From NCBI RefSeq assembly GCF_040419245.1, contig NZ_JAZHOH010000001.1:1302001-1366000 (forward strand): 64,000 nucleotides of DNA, read 5' to 3'. A program made the position numbers and the translations under genes. The stretch's first letter is position 1; every line of letters begins with the position of its first letter. Below, piece after piece: positions 38,902 to 51,600 of the stretch. The stretch is from Ewingella sp. CoE-038-23. GTDB taxonomy: Bacteria; Pseudomonadota; Gammaproteobacteria; Enterobacterales; Enterobacteriaceae. A model generated the notes under the pieces. The model saw only the letters and a program-made list of their open reading frames with translations, ran no database searches and was not told where the DNA came from.

Positions 38902-41184
38902 ATGCTCAATCAAGAACTTGAACTCAGTCTCAACATGGCTTTCGCAAGAGCCCGTGAGCACCGGCATGAGTTTATGACCGTGGAGCACCTGCTGTTGGCG
39001 TTGCTAAGCAACCCTGCAGCCCGTGAAGCGCTTGAAGCTTGTACCGTTGACCTGGTGGCGTTACGCCAGGAACTGGAAGCGTTCATCGAACAAACCACGC
39101 CCACCTTACCTGCCAGTGAAGAAGAGCGCGACACCCAGCCTACGCTGAGTTTCCAGCGCGTTCTGCAACGTGCGGTATTCCACGTGCAATCTTCCGGTCG
39201 TAGTGAAGTGTCTGGCGCAAACGTTCTGGTCGCGATCTTCAGCGAACAGGAATCCCAGGCCGCATATCTGCTGCGCAAACATGACGTTAGCCGTCTCGAC
39301 GTGGTCAACTTCATCTCTCACGGTACCCGTAAAGATGAGCCAGGTCAGGCGCCAAATAACAACGCAGAGAACCCAGTTAACGAAGAGCAGTCGGCGGGGG
39401 AAGATCGTATGGAGAACTTCACCACAAACCTTAACCAGTTGGCGCGCGTGGGTGGTATTGACCCGCTGATTGGCCGTGACAAAGAGCTTGAGCGTGCGAT
39501 TCAGGTTCTCTGCCGTCGTCGCAAAAATAACCCACTGCTGGTGGGCGAGTCAGGCGTCGGTAAAACCGCTATCGCCGAAGGCCTTGCTTGGAGAATCGAG
39601 CAGGGCGACGTGCCTGAAGTGATGGCCGACTGCACGCTGTACTCACTCGACATCGGCTCACTGCTGGCGGGCACCAAATACCGCGGTGACTTCGAAAAAC
39701 GTTTTAAATCACTGCTCAAGCAGCTTGAGCAAGACAAAAACAGCATCCTGTTTATCGATGAAATCCATACCATCATCGGGGCGGGCGCGGCGTCTGGCGG
39801 CCAAGTTGATGCAGCCAACCTGATTAAGCCACTGCTTTCTAGCGGCAAAATTCGGGTTATCGGCTCAACGACCTATCAGGAGTTCAGCAACATCTTCGAA
39901 AAAGACCGTGCCTTGGCGCGTCGCTTCCAGAAGATTGATATTACTGAGCCAACCGTCGAAGAGACCGTGCAGATCATTAATGGTCTGAAAACTAAATACG
40001 AAGCTCACCACGACGTGCGTTATACCGCGAAAGCCGTGCGCGCCGCGGTTGAGCTGTCAGTGAAATACATTAATGACCGTCATCTGCCGGACAAGGCGAT
40101 TGACGTGATTGACGAAGCGGGCGCGCGCAGCCGGTTGATGCCGGTCAGCAAGCGTAAGAAAACCGTTAACGTCAGCGACATCGAAAGCGTGGTGGCGCGC
40201 ATCGCGCGTATTCCAGAGAAAACAGTATCGGCCACTGACCGTGACGTGCTGAAGAATCTGGGCGATCGCCTGAAAATGTTGGTATTCGGGCAAGATCCGG
40301 CGATTGAAGCACTGACCGAGGCGATCAAAATGAGCCGCGCCGGTCTGGGCCAGGATCACAAACCTGTCGGTTCCTTCCTGTTCGCAGGTCCGACCGGGGT
40401 CGGTAAAACCGAAGTGACCGTACAGCTGGCGAAAGCGTTAGATATTGAGCTGCTGCGTTTCGATATGTCCGAATACATGGAGCGTCACACCGTCAGTCGT
40501 TTGATTGGTGCACCTCCGGGCTATGTCGGCTTCGACCAAGGCGGTTTACTGACCGACGCCGTGCTGAAGCACCCGCACGCGGTTGTGCTGCTGGATGAAA
40601 TCGAGAAAGCGCATCCGGACGTCTTCAACCTGCTGTTGCAGGTTATGGACAACGGTACGCTGACCGATAATAACGGCCGTAAAGCGGATTTCCGTAATGT
40701 CATTCTGGTCATGACCACCAACGCCGGCGTGCGTGAAACTGAGCGCAGATCTATTGGTCTGGTGCATCAGGATAACAGCCCGGACGCGATGGAAGAGATC
40801 AAGAAAGTGTTCACGCCAGAGTTCCGTAACCGTCTGGACAACGTGATTTGGTTCAACCACCTGTCTACTGAAGTTATTCAGCAGGTTGTCGACAAATTCA
40901 TCGTTGAACTGCAGGCGCAGCTGGATGCGAAAGGCGTGTCTCTGGAAGTCAGCGACGAAGCGCGCGACTGGTTGACAGTCAAAGGCTACGACCGCGCCAT
41001 GGGCGCACGTCCAATGACCCGTGCCGTGCAGGAAAACCTGAAGAAACCGTTGGCTAATGAACTGCTGTTTGGTTCGCTGGTTGATGGCGGTTCAGTCTCC
41101 GTGGGCCTCGATAAGAGTGCCGATAAACTGACGTACCATTTCATGAGTGCGCAGAAGAAAAAAGCGGAAGGCGCGGTGCACTAA
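38902..41184 (+). CDS. clpA: ATP-dependent Clp protease ATP-binding subunit ClpA
   Basis: ClpA is the AAA+ unfoldase partner of ClpP. The 760-residue protein has the N-terminal double Clp repeat (1-150), first AAA+ module with Walker A GESGVGKT near 215, and second with GPTGVGKT near 496 plus the ClpP-binding loop region. I chose the ATG at 38902 because GGGAGG lies just upstream and E. coli ClpA begins MLNQELELSLN; an in-frame GTG two codons earlier overlaps the ribosome site. It is followed by an intrinsic terminator. The E. coli tRNA gene serW, expected next, is absent. Confidence 0.97.
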   Translation: MLNQELELSLNMAFARAREHRHEFMTVEHLLLALLSNPAAREALEACTVDLVALRQELEAFIEQTTPTLPASEEERDTQPTLSFQRVLQRAVFHVQSSGRSEVSGANVLVAIFSEQESQAAYLLRKHDVSRLDVVNFISHGTRKDEPGQAPNNNAENPVNEEQSAGEDRMENFTTNLNQLARVGGIDPLIGRDKELERAIQVLCRRRKNNPLLVGESGVGKTAIAEGLAWRIEQGDVPEVMADCTLYSLDIGSLLAGTKYRGDFEKRFKSLLKQLEQDKNSILFIDEIHTIIGAGAASGGQVDAANLIKPLLSSGKIRVIGSTTYQEFSNIFEKDRALARRFQKIDITEPTVEETVQIINGLKTKYEAHHDVRYTAKAVRAAVELSVKYINDRHLPDKAIDVIDEAGARSRLMPVSKRKKTVNVSDIESVVARIARIPEKTVSATDRDVLKNLGDRLKMLVFGQDPAIEALTEAIKMSRAGLGQDHKPVGSFLFAGPTGVGKTEVTVQLAKALDIELLRFDMSEYMERHTVSRLIGAPPGYVGFDQGGLLTDAVLKHPHAVVLLDEIEKAHPDVFNLLLQVMDNGTLTDNNGRKADFRNVILVMTTNAGVRETERRSIGLVHQDNSPDAMEEIKKVFTPEFRNRLDNVIWFNHLSTEVIQQVVDKFIVELQAQLDAKGVSLEVSDEARDWLTVKGYDRAMGARPMTRAVQENLKKPLANELLFGSLVDGGSVSVGLDKSADKLTYHFMSAQKKKAEGAVH

Positions 41185-41208
41185 GCATCAGCAGCAGTAG
41201 CTGAAAAG

Positions 41209-41240
41209 TAAAAAGGCGATGGAGATATCGCCTTTTTTTA
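41209..41240 (+). terminator. clpA intrinsic terminator
   Basis: AAAAGGCGAT and ATCGCCTTTT pair around 6 bases and continue into a run of seven T, 24 bases after the clpA stop codon. Confidence 0.9.
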
Positions 41241-41332
41241 TGCCTGTTTTCCGCCGAGTATCAGTGGGATGGGGTAGATAACCTGAAGCTGATACCAGAG
41301 GGAAATAGCAGAAATTGCCGAATTGCGGATAC

Positions 41333-41364
41333 CACAAAACGCCCTTGCAAAAGCAGGAAGGGCG
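41333..41364 (-). terminator. infA intrinsic terminator
   Basis: On the minus strand CGCCCTT and AAGGGCG pair around 11 bases and are followed by TTTTGTGG, about 50 bases after the infA stop codon. Confidence 0.75.
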
Positions 41365-41415
41365 AAGAGGGTATCCTCGGGTATCGCTGGAAATCAGCGA
41401 TGAGTGAGCCGCCTG

Positions 41416-41652
<237 letters not shown>

Positions 41653-41727
41653 CTACCATAGTTTTTAACCGGCGTGATAATGCCGAAAAACCCACATTAT
41701 GTAAAGAAGTATGGTTGACGATCGCAT

Positions 41728-42462
41728 CTATTCCCTATCCATCGGGACTGTCGGCAGGTCTTCATAACGTGGGGATAAGTCTTGGGGCAGCCAGCATTCC
41801 GGCGGTAATTGTTGCTGTGAAAGCCGGGAAAGCGACTGCAAAAATTGGCGGCGTGGGATCTCTCTCGCACCCAGCGACGCAGTGTGAGGGTTGAGCACCT
41901 GACAGTCAATCAGTTCTCCACCATAGCGGGTAAAATGTTGGCAAAAAATCATTACGGCACACTTTGAGGCATTATCTCGGCGGCTGAACATTGATTCTCC
42001 ACAGAATAATCCGCCGACGTTTACGCCGTACATGCCGCCTACCAGCTCGTCGCCATCCCACACTTCAATCGAATGCGCATGGCCCGCTTCATGCAGCTCC
42101 TGATAACCGCGCTTCACCAGCGGGCCAATCCAGGTGCCTTCATCACGCTGCTGAGAGCACGCGTGAATCACCTCAGCGAACGCTTTATTAAGAGTGAAGC
42201 GATAGGGTTCCCGACGCATAAAACGGCGCAGGCTGCGGCTGATATGACGTTCTTCGGGGTAGAGCACGGCCCGTGGGTCAGGGGACCACCAGAGAATGAC
42301 TTCCCCCGGCTCGAACCAGGGGAAGATACCGCTGCGATAAGCCGAAAGCAGGCGAGGGGAGGTTAAATCCCCGCCCAGCGCCAGCAGGCCGTTAGGTTCA
42401 TGCAGCGCCGTCTCCGGGTTAGGGAAGACGACGGAATTCGCTTCAAGCTTGACTAACCGCAT
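41728..42462 (-). CDS. aat: Leucyl/phenylalanyl-tRNA-protein transferase
   Basis: Aat transfers Leu or Phe from tRNA to N-terminal Lys or Arg of proteins, making N-degrons recognised by ClpS-ClpAP. The 244-residue protein has the family motifs [24 protein letters not shown] and ELIDCQ. AAGGACCCT precedes the ATG. It lies between cydC and infA, so three members of one degradation route (aat, clpS, clpA) are clustered. Confidence 0.95.
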   Translation of the reverse strand: MRLVKLEANSVVFPNPETALHEPNGLLALGGDLTSPRLLSAYRSGIFPWFEPGEVILWWSPDPRAVLYPEERHISRSLRRFMRREPYRFTLNKAFAEVIHACSQQRDEGTWIGPLVKRGYQELHEAGHAHSIEVWDGDELVGGMYGVNVGGLFCGESMFSRRDNASKCAVMIFCQHFTRYGGELIDCQVLNPHTASLGAREIPRRQFLQSLSRLSQQQLPPECWLPQDLSPRYEDLPTVPMDRE

Positions 42463-42493
42463 AGGGTCCTTATTTATTGATCAAAAGAGTTTG

Positions 42494-44215
42494 TCAGCCG
42501 CGCGCCCGAAAACGTGCATAGCGACCCGCCATGCCGATCAGCGCTTGGTGAGTGCCTTCCTCAACTATTTGACCCTCTTCCATCACGCAGATCTTATCCA
42601 TATTTTCCAAGCCGTAGAGGCGATGGGTAATTAAGATTAGCGTCTTTTTTTCACAATGTTGGCGCAACAGCGCCAGAATATGACGTTCGGTTTCTGCGTC
42701 GAGACCCTCTGTCGGCTCATCCAGCAGCCACAGCGGGGCGTCGTGCAAGATGGCGCGCGCCAAGCCAAGGCGACGCTGTTCGCCGCCTGAGAGCTGCCTG
42801 CCGCCTTCTCCCAGCCAGCTGTTTAAGCCATCACCGGCCAGCAAAGCTTGAAGATCAACGGCTTCCAACGCCTTGACCAGCTGCTCGTCGCTGCTGGCCG
42901 GGGCTACCATACGCAGGTTTTCCCGCAGCGTGGTGTTGAAGATATGCACCCGCTGGCTGACCACGGTCATCATCTGGCGCAGCGTGGCTTCATCGTAATC
43001 CGCAATGGCCGCGCCGTTAATGTTCAGGATGCCCTGGTTGCTGTCCCACGCGCGGGTGATGAGCTGTAACAGCGTCGACTTACCGCAGCCGGTTTGGCCG
43101 AGCAGCGCCACGTGCTCACCAGAATTAACCCGCAGATTGATGCCTTTGAGCACTGGTAGTGGCTGATCGGGATAGGTGAAGCTGAGATTTTCAATTTCCA
43201 ACGCGACCTGCTGTTCAGCCTGTGGGCCGTGGGCCGGGAAGGTGACGGCGGGTTGCTGCTCAATGATCTGCGTTACTCGCTGGGCGGAGGCAATCACTTG
43301 CCCCAAATGTTGGAAAGCCGCCGCGACTGGGCCGAGTGCCTCAAAGGCGGCCAGCGGGGTGAAGACAAACAGGGCAATCAGCGCGCCGGGCTGGGCGATA
43401 TCACCAATGCCACCGGCAGCCAGCCACAGCATCAGCGTGACGGTTAAACCGGCGCTGGCAATGATCATCGCCTGCGACAGACCTGAAAGCTTGGCTTGCT
43501 GCTGTTGGCGGCTCACCCAGCGGCTCTCCGTCTCATTCATACTCTGGCGAAAACGCGCCTGCGCGCCAAACACGGCTAATTCCGACTGGCCCTGCAACCA
43601 TGAATTGAGCTGGGTGCGATAGGTACCGCGCAGCTCGGTCAATTCGCGGCCAATCGGCTGGCCCGCGCGGTAAAACACCAAGGGAAGCAACAGCATCAGT
43701 AACAGCATGATGCCGCCGAGTGTTAAGGCCAGATGCAGGTCGAGGAAGCTCAGGCCGAAGGTGACGACCAGAATAATCACCAGCGCGCTGACCAGCGGCG
43801 AGATAACCCGCAGGTAGAGGTGGTCGAGGGTGTCGACGTCGGCCACCAGCCTGTTAAGCAAATCTGCCTGACGGAAGCGCGCCATGCCCCCCGGAGAGAG
43901 CGGCATGATTTTGGTGAAGGTAAACACGCGCAGGTGCGCCAGCACGCGGAAGGTGGCGTCGTGGCTCACCAGACGCTCCGCGTAGCGCCCGGCGGTGCGG
44001 AAAATCGCCGCGCCGCGCACGCCCGCAGCGGGCAGCATGTAGTTGAAAGTATAAAGCCCTGCGAGGCCCGCCAGCGCCGACGCCGCGAGGAACCAGCCCG
44101 AAAGAGTCAGCAGGCCAATGCTCGCCAGCAGGGTGATGATCGCCAGCACGATGCCGAGCGATAAACGCAGCCAATGGCGGCGATAAAGCGCCAGATAAGG
44201 CAGTAGAATTTTCAT
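42494..44215 (-). CDS. cydC: Cysteine/glutathione ABC exporter subunit CydC
   Basis: CydC pairs with CydD to form an inner-membrane exporter of cysteine and glutathione needed for cytochrome bd and c assembly. The 573-residue protein equals E. coli CydC. Six membrane segments occupy about residues 1-320; the ATPase has Walker A GQTGCGKST and signature LSGGEQRR. The ribosome site GGAG lies inside the end of cydD, and the genes are separated by two bases, so they are translationally coupled. Confidence 0.96.
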   Translation of the reverse strand: MKILLPYLALYRRHWLRLSLGIVLAIITLLASIGLLTLSGWFLAASALAGLAGLYTFNYMLPAAGVRGAAIFRTAGRYAERLVSHDATFRVLAHLRVFTFTKIMPLSPGGMARFRQADLLNRLVADVDTLDHLYLRVISPLVSALVIILVVTFGLSFLDLHLALTLGGIMLLLMLLLPLVFYRAGQPIGRELTELRGTYRTQLNSWLQGQSELAVFGAQARFRQSMNETESRWVSRQQQQAKLSGLSQAMIIASAGLTVTLMLWLAAGGIGDIAQPGALIALFVFTPLAAFEALGPVAAAFQHLGQVIASAQRVTQIIEQQPAVTFPAHGPQAEQQVALEIENLSFTYPDQPLPVLKGINLRVNSGEHVALLGQTGCGKSTLLQLITRAWDSNQGILNINGAAIADYDEATLRQMMTVVSQRVHIFNTTLRENLRMVAPASSDEQLVKALEAVDLQALLAGDGLNSWLGEGGRQLSGGEQRRLGLARAILHDAPLWLLDEPTEGLDAETERHILALLRQHCEKKTLILITHRLYGLENMDKICVMEEGQIVEEGTHQALIGMAGRYARFRARG

Positions 44216-44217
44216 GT

Positions 44218-45990
44218 TTATAGCTCCTGACTGCGCTGAGCTAACAATCGGGAAAATGCGCCATTCCCGCTCGCCAATTGTTGATAGCCGCCTTGCTCGA
44301 TCAGCTGGCCTTTATCCATCACCCATACTTCATCGTACTGTCGGGTGTCTTCCAGCTGATGGGTCACCAGCAGCGTGGTTTGTGCTTGAGAGGCGTCGCT
44401 CAGCGCCTGCATCACCCGTTTTTCGCTGTGGGCGTCAAGGCTGGCTGTCGGTTCATCTAACAGCAGCAGGTGGCAAGGCGAGAGCAGGGCCCGAGCCACG
44501 GCCACGCGCTGAGCCTGCCCGACGGAAAGGCGCGCCGCGCTGTCGCCAAGCTCGGTGTCCAAGCCTTCGGGCAGTAGAGGGAGAAACTCGCTGACATAGG
44601 CGCGCTCGATGGCCGATTGCAGCTGCGCTTCGCTGGCATCCGGCCAGCCCAGCAAGATATTAGCCCGCAGGCTCTGCTCCGGAAGGTGCGGGTTTTGTCC
44701 CACCCAGCTGAGCTGCTGGCGCCAGTCCGCGCGGGCTATTTCCTGCAACTCTATGCCATTGGCTTTCAGCGAGCCTTGATAAGGCAGGAAGCCGAGCAGG
44801 GCGTTGAGCAGCGAACTTTTCCCAGCGCCGCTCAGGCCAACCAGCGCCACGCGTTTACCCGCGGGCAGGGTGAAATTAAGTGGGCCAGCCAGCGTTTTGC
44901 CGTCCGGCGAGCGGATAATCAGGTCGACGGCTTCCAGTGAAATGGCGCTCTCGGCTGCCGTCGGCCAAGACTGGGTGCCTTCTCCCTGACTTTCCGCTTC
45001 AGCACTCAGGAAGGTCAGCAGGCTCTCTGCCGCGCCCACCGCCTGTGCTTTAGCGTGATAGAAGGTGCCTAAATCGCGCAGCGGCTGGAAAAACTCCGGA
45101 GCCAGTATCAGCACCAGAAAACCGGCAAACAGCGTGACAGGCGTGCCGTAGCTGCCGAAATTCAGTTCACCAAGATAGGAGAAGCCAAAGTAGACCGCGA
45201 CCACGGCAATGGAGATTGAGGCGAAGAACTCGAGCACGGCGGAAGACAAGAACGCCAGTCGCAGCACGTCCATAGTGCGGGCGCGGAAACTTTCGGTAGA
45301 GCGTTGGATCTGCGCGGTTTCGGCCTGAGCGCGGTGGAACAGGCGCAGCGTATCCAAGCCGCGCAGGCTGTCTAAGAAATTGCCGCTCAGGCGGGCGAGG
45401 GCGGTAAAGTTGCGGCGATTGGCATCGGCCGCGCCCATGCCGACCAAGGCCATAAAAATAGGAATTAATGGCGCGGTGACCAGCAGAATCATACCCGCGG
45501 CCCAGTTGATTGGGAAAATACTCACCAGAATCAGCAGGGGAATAATCCCCGCCAGCGCAATCTGCGGCAGATAGCGGGAGTAGTAATCCTGCATCTCTTC
45601 GATTTGCTCGAGAATGATGGTGGCCCAGCTTCCGGCTGGCTTGCCTTGGATCCACGCTGGGCCAAGCTTCTCCAGCCTGTTCAGCACGAGCTTGCGCATT
45701 TCGCGACGAATAATCTTGCCGCAAATAAAGCCCACCTGTTCACGCAGCCAAGTCACTACGGCGCGAAGAATGAAGGTCAGCGCCAAGAGCAGGAAGCTTT
45801 GCACCAGTTGGTCGCGCGGCGTGTTTTGAATAATTAAGCTGTGGAGCAGGCCCGCCATTAACCAGGCTTGGGCAAGAATTAATAAACCAGAGAGTAAACC
45901 CAGCATCATCGACAGGCGTATCCAGCCTTTGGCGCGTGAGCTTTGTTGCTTTAACCAGCGGGTGAGTTCTTGTTGTCGTGTTTTATTCAT
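44218..45990 (-). CDS. cydD: Cysteine/glutathione ABC exporter subunit CydD
   Basis: CydD is the partner of CydC. The 590-residue protein closely matches E. coli CydD (588). Membrane segments are in the N-terminal half; Walker A is GLSGAGKSS and the signature LSVGQAQR is the usual CydD variant. I chose MNKTRQQELTRWLKQQS at 45990 as the start, by homology, although its ribosome site is weak. The frame is open for 62 more codons upstream, crossing a terminator-like hairpin, so that part is not taken as coding. Confidence 0.95.
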   Translation of the reverse strand: MNKTRQQELTRWLKQQSSRAKGWIRLSMMLGLLSGLLILAQAWLMAGLLHSLIIQNTPRDQLVQSFLLLALTFILRAVVTWLREQVGFICGKIIRREMRKLVLNRLEKLGPAWIQGKPAGSWATIILEQIEEMQDYYSRYLPQIALAGIIPLLILVSIFPINWAAGMILLVTAPLIPIFMALVGMGAADANRRNFTALARLSGNFLDSLRGLDTLRLFHRAQAETAQIQRSTESFRARTMDVLRLAFLSSAVLEFFASISIAVVAVYFGFSYLGELNFGSYGTPVTLFAGFLVLILAPEFFQPLRDLGTFYHAKAQAVGAAESLLTFLSAEAESQGEGTQSWPTAAESAISLEAVDLIIRSPDGKTLAGPLNFTLPAGKRVALVGLSGAGKSSLLNALLGFLPYQGSLKANGIELQEIARADWRQQLSWVGQNPHLPEQSLRANILLGWPDASEAQLQSAIERAYVSEFLPLLPEGLDTELGDSAARLSVGQAQRVAVARALLSPCHLLLLDEPTASLDAHSEKRVMQALSDASQAQTTLLVTHQLEDTRQYDEVWVMDKGQLIEQGGYQQLASGNGAFSRLLAQRSQEL

Positions 45991-46110
45991 CAGGCAATCA
46001 GTCTGCGCAGCAATACAGAAATCACAGGGGTATTTCCGTATAGAGTGACATGCGATTGAACGGAGAGTCAGGATGACGCTGAAGAAGCCCGCTCGCAGGT
46101 CGCATGATCC

Positions 46111-46135
46111 AAAAAAGCGCCGCCACGGCGGTGCT
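46111..46135 (-). terminator. Terminator-like hairpin in the cydDC leader
   Basis: On the minus strand AGCACCGCC and GGCGGCGCT form a stem with one mismatch, followed directly by TTTTTT. It lies about 120 bases before the cydD start and below the trxB terminator. It is either a second trxB terminator or an attenuator of cydDC transcription. Confidence 0.55.
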
Positions 46136-46151
46136 ATTACCCGTTGCATTC

Positions 46152-46171
46152 CGAGCTGAGTCGAAAGCTCG
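46152..46171 (-). repeat. Small hairpin preceding the cydDC leader terminator
   Basis: CGAGCT and AGCTCG pair perfectly around 8 bases, 17 bases before the terminator-like hairpin on the minus strand. Confidence 0.4.
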
Positions 46172-46230
46172 CTCATGTTACATGTTCGGACTTACGCTGA
46201 AAAATCTATTTCTATAAAAACGGTTATTTC

Positions 46231-46272
46231 CATAAAAAACAAAACAATGAGGCGGCCAATTGGCCGCCTCAT
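46231..46272 (-). terminator. trxB intrinsic terminator
   Basis: TGAGGCGGCC-AATT-GGCCGCCTCA is a perfect 10-bp stem, followed on the minus strand by TTGTTTTGTTTTTT, about 33 bases past the trxB stop. Confidence 0.88.
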
Positions 46273-46303
46273 GAGGAGTTAATACTTGTCTGGCATTCAG
46301 CGA

Positions 46304-48005
<1,702 letters not shown>

Positions 48006-48500
48006 ATGGTAGACAACAAAAAGCGTCCGGGAAAAGATCTCGACCGTATTGACCGTAACATCCTCAACGAACTGCAAAAGGATGGCCGGATCTCCAACGT
48101 CGAGCTTTCCAAACGAGTGGGATTATCTCCAACACCGTGTCTGGAGCGCGTTCGTCGTTTAGAACGTCAAGGCTTCATTAACGGATATACCGCGTTGCTC
48201 AATCCACACTATCTGGATGCATCGCTGCTGGTGTTTGTTGAGATAACACTCAACCGTGGCGCACCGGACGTGTTTGAGCAATTCAATGCAGCAGTACAAA
48301 AACTTGAAGATATTCAGGAGTGTCATTTGGTTTCTGGGGATTTCGACTACCTGTTGAAAACCCGCGTGCCTGACATGTCAGCCTATCGTAAGTTGTTAGG
48401 TGAGACATTACTTCGACTGCCGGGCGTTAACGACACCCGCACCTACGTGGTGATGGAAGAAGTAAAACAAACTAACCGTCTGGTTATTAAGACCCGGTAA
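48006..48500 (+). CDS. lrp: Leucine-responsive regulatory protein
   Basis: Lrp is a global regulator of amino-acid metabolism, pili and nutrient response. The 164-residue protein equals E. coli Lrp: helix-turn-helix at about 31-50 ([20 protein letters not shown]) and the RAM effector domain after residue 70. The ATG at 48006 gives [18 protein letters not shown]; 13 upstream codons are open but not conserved. It is followed by a strong terminator in the ftsK leader. Confidence 0.97.
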   Translation: MVDNKKRPGKDLDRIDRNILNELQKDGRISNVELSKRVGLSPTPCLERVRRLERQGFINGYTALLNPHYLDASLLVFVEITLNRGAPDVFEQFNAAVQKLEDIQECHLVSGDFDYLLKTRVPDMSAYRKLLGETLLRLPGVNDTRTYVVMEEVKQTNRLVIKTR

Positions 48501-48559
48501 AGGTTCAGGTGCAAAACCTTATAAATTTAGCTACACTCCTGTGTATCTATACAGCCCCG

Positions 48560-48593
48560 GCGCCGAGGCCCGTTCTCGGCGCTGTTGCTTTTT
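48560..48593 (+). terminator. lrp intrinsic terminator
   Basis: GCGCCGAG and CTCGGCGC pair over 8 bp around 7 bases; TGTTGC and a TTTTT run follow. It lies about 60 bases after the lrp stop and 29 bases before the ftsK start, so ftsK may depend partly on read-through or on its own promoter. Confidence 0.82.
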
Positions 48594-48621
48594 CAGCCCA
48601 CAGGAACCTGGAGAGCCTTTC

Positions 48622-51600
48622 TTGAGCCAGGAATATACAGAAGATAAAGACGTTACCCTGAAAAAACTGAGCAGTAGCCGCCGCGTGTTGGAAGCTGTTC
48701 TGGTAGTGGTAGCCGTTTTCGCCGTTTACCTTATGGCGGCGCTGGTGAGTTTTAACCCCTCAGATCCAAGCTGGTCGCAGACCGCATGGCATGGACCTAT
48801 TCATAACTGGGGTGGTGGTGTAGGTGCGTGGATGGCCGACACCTTGTTCTTCATTTTTGGCGTATTGGCTTACGCTATTCCCCCTATCATGCTTTGCCTG
48901 TGTTGGGCGGCGTTTCGTCAGCGTGATAATCAGGATTACATCGACTATTTCTCTTTGTCGCTGCGACTTATTGGTACGCTGGCGTTGATTCTTACGTCTT
49001 GTGGACTGGCAGCCTTCAATATTGATGACCTTTATTACTTTGCCTCAGGCGGCGTGATTGGCAGTTTGCTGACCACGGCGATGACCCCTTGGTTTAATAA
49101 TGTCGGCGCGACCATGGTTCTGCTCTGTATTTGGGCGGCGGGTCTGACACTGTTTACCGGCTGGTCATGGCTGACGATTGCAGAGAAAATTGGCGGCGTG
49201 GTGCTGGGTGTTACCACCTTCATGACCAACCGTTCGCGTCGTAACGATGATGATGACTATGAAGATGATCACCATGAAAATGTTGCTCATGATAGCCATG
49301 ACGATCCGTTACTCGACTCTGATTACGTGCCTTCCGCAGCCGCTAAAGCCGCCGCGGCTGCGACCGCCAGTGCCAAAGTCGCACCGGCCAATGCCGCCGT
49401 GGATGATGAAGATGACGTACTGTTCTCCGCGCCGTCGCTGCATGACAATGCCGAGGCTAAAACTCAGCCAGAAACCGCGCCAGTTCAAACACCTGCTCCA
49501 GCGCCAGAGGTGACTCAGCATGCTGCGAGTGAGGTGAGGGCGCCAGCACCTGAAGTTGAGATGCCTGCTGCGCCGGAGCCAACTATTGCTCCCGCACCGC
49601 CGCTCTATAGCTTTGAAATTCCGCAAGAAACACCAGCTCCGCAGCAGCCAACCAAATCGCCATCTTATGATGACGATGAGCCACGCTTAGGCAATTGGCA
49701 GGCCAGCGCGCCTTCCGAGCCGGAACGTTCACCTTTTGACTTCAGCACCGCCCAGCGCGACAGCAGCGAAGTCAACAGTCTGGCGGCCACTGCGGCATTG
49801 GCGACAGGTTTGGCACAGGCCGGGCAGTCAGCCAGCTCTGCCAGCAATACCTTTATGCCTGCCTTCAGCGCGGTCAGTGACGGCAATTCGCAGGTCAAAA
49901 AAGGCGTGGGTCCCGAGCTGCCAAGGCCGAATCCGGTGCGTATTCCAACGCGACGTGAGCTGGCTTCTTATGGCATCAAGTTACCTTCACAACGCATTGC
50001 CGAGCAGCAGGAGCAGCTTGCTGCCCAGCAACAGCCCGTTATAGATGAAGCGGATAGCGAGCAGGGCGATGATCAAGCCGCATTACAAGAAGCGGCGTTG
50101 CGCCAGCAGTTTGCTGAGCAGCAGAGTCAGCGCTATGGCGATGAACACGTTGCTTCAGAAGAAGATGAAGAGGCGGCCTTGCAAGAAGCCGAGCTTCGTC
50201 AGGCTTTCGCTGCCCGTGAGCAGAACCGTTATCAGCAGGATGAGCAGCAGGACACTCAGCCTGCTTACTCTCAGCACAGCGCGCCACAGCAGAACCCAGT
50301 CTCTTCTGCGGCGGCGGATGCACTCGCGGCTGCCGCGATGAACATCAGCACGCATGATGCTTTCACCTTCTCGCCGATGGCGGATTTGGTGGATGACACG
50401 CCAACCGAACCTCTGTTTACGCTGTCACCGCACAAAGAAGAAGATGAGCCAGAAGTGCCGACCTTCGGCCAAAGCTATCGACAGACAGCGCCGAAGCACC
50501 AGCCAATCGAACAATATGAGGCGCCGGACCAATCTCAACCTGCTCAGCCGAATATGGATAGCCTGATCCATCCATTCCTGATGCGTCACGAGCAGCCGTT
50601 GGTGAAACCGACCACGCCGCTGCCGTCGCTCGATTTGTTGACCTCCCCGCCAGCCGAATCTGAGCCGGTGGATGAGTTTGCACTGGAACAGATGGGCAAC
50701 CTGATTGAAGCGCGTCTGAACGATTACCGCATCAAAGCCGATGTTGTCGATAAGTTGCCAGGGCCGGTGATCACCCGTTTCGAATTGGATCTGGCGCCGG
50801 GCGTGAAAGCCGCGCGTATTTCGAATCTCTCGCGCGACTTGGCGCGTTCGCTCTCGGCGGTTGCGGTGCGCGTGGTTGAAGTTATCCCTGGAAAACCTTA
50901 TGTCGGGTTGGAGCTGCCAAACAAGAAGCGCCAGACCGTTTACCTGCGCGAAGTGCTGGACTGTGACAAATTCAAAGACAGTCCGTCGCCGCTGACCATC
51001 GTGCTGGGCAAGGATATCTCTGGTGAGCCAGTCGTGGCTGACTTAGCGAAAATGCCACACTTGCTGGTGGCCGGTACCACCGGTTCTGGTAAGTCGGTCG
51101 GCGTCAACGCCATGATCCTCAGCATGCTCTACAAGGCAACGCCGGAAGAAGTTCGCTTCATCATGATTGACCCGAAAATGCTCGAGCTTTCGGTCTATGA
51201 GGGCATTCCACACCTGTTAACCGAGGTGGTAACTGACATGAAAGACGCCGCCAATGCGCTGCGTTGGTGTGTTGGCGAAATGGAACGCCGTTATAAGCTG
51301 ATGTCGGCATTGGGTGTGCGTAATTTGGCGGGTTATAACGAGCGAGTTGAGCAGGCCGAAGCCATGGGCCGTCCGATCCCCGACCCATTCTGGAAACCGG
51401 GTGATGGCATGGCCGCTGAGCCGCCTTATCTGGAAAAAGAGCCATTTATCGTTGTGTTGGTCGATGAGTTTGCTGACCTGATGATGACGGTAGGTAAAAA
51501 AGTTGAAGAACTGATTGCGCGTCTGGCTCAGAAAGCCCGTGCGGCCGGTATTCACTTGGTTCTGGCGACTCAGCGCCCATCAGTAGACGTTATTACCGGC

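Noticed and set aside
41241..41415. tRNA-Ser (serW) expected from E. coli synteny
   Set aside because: I found no tRNA-like arms or GGTTCGAATC-type loop in the interval; only the infA terminator is visible.
49200..50650. Many overlapping ORFs and repeats in the ftsK linker
   Set aside because: They result from the repetitive Ala/Gln/Glu/Pro codons of the FtsK linker, not from separate genes.
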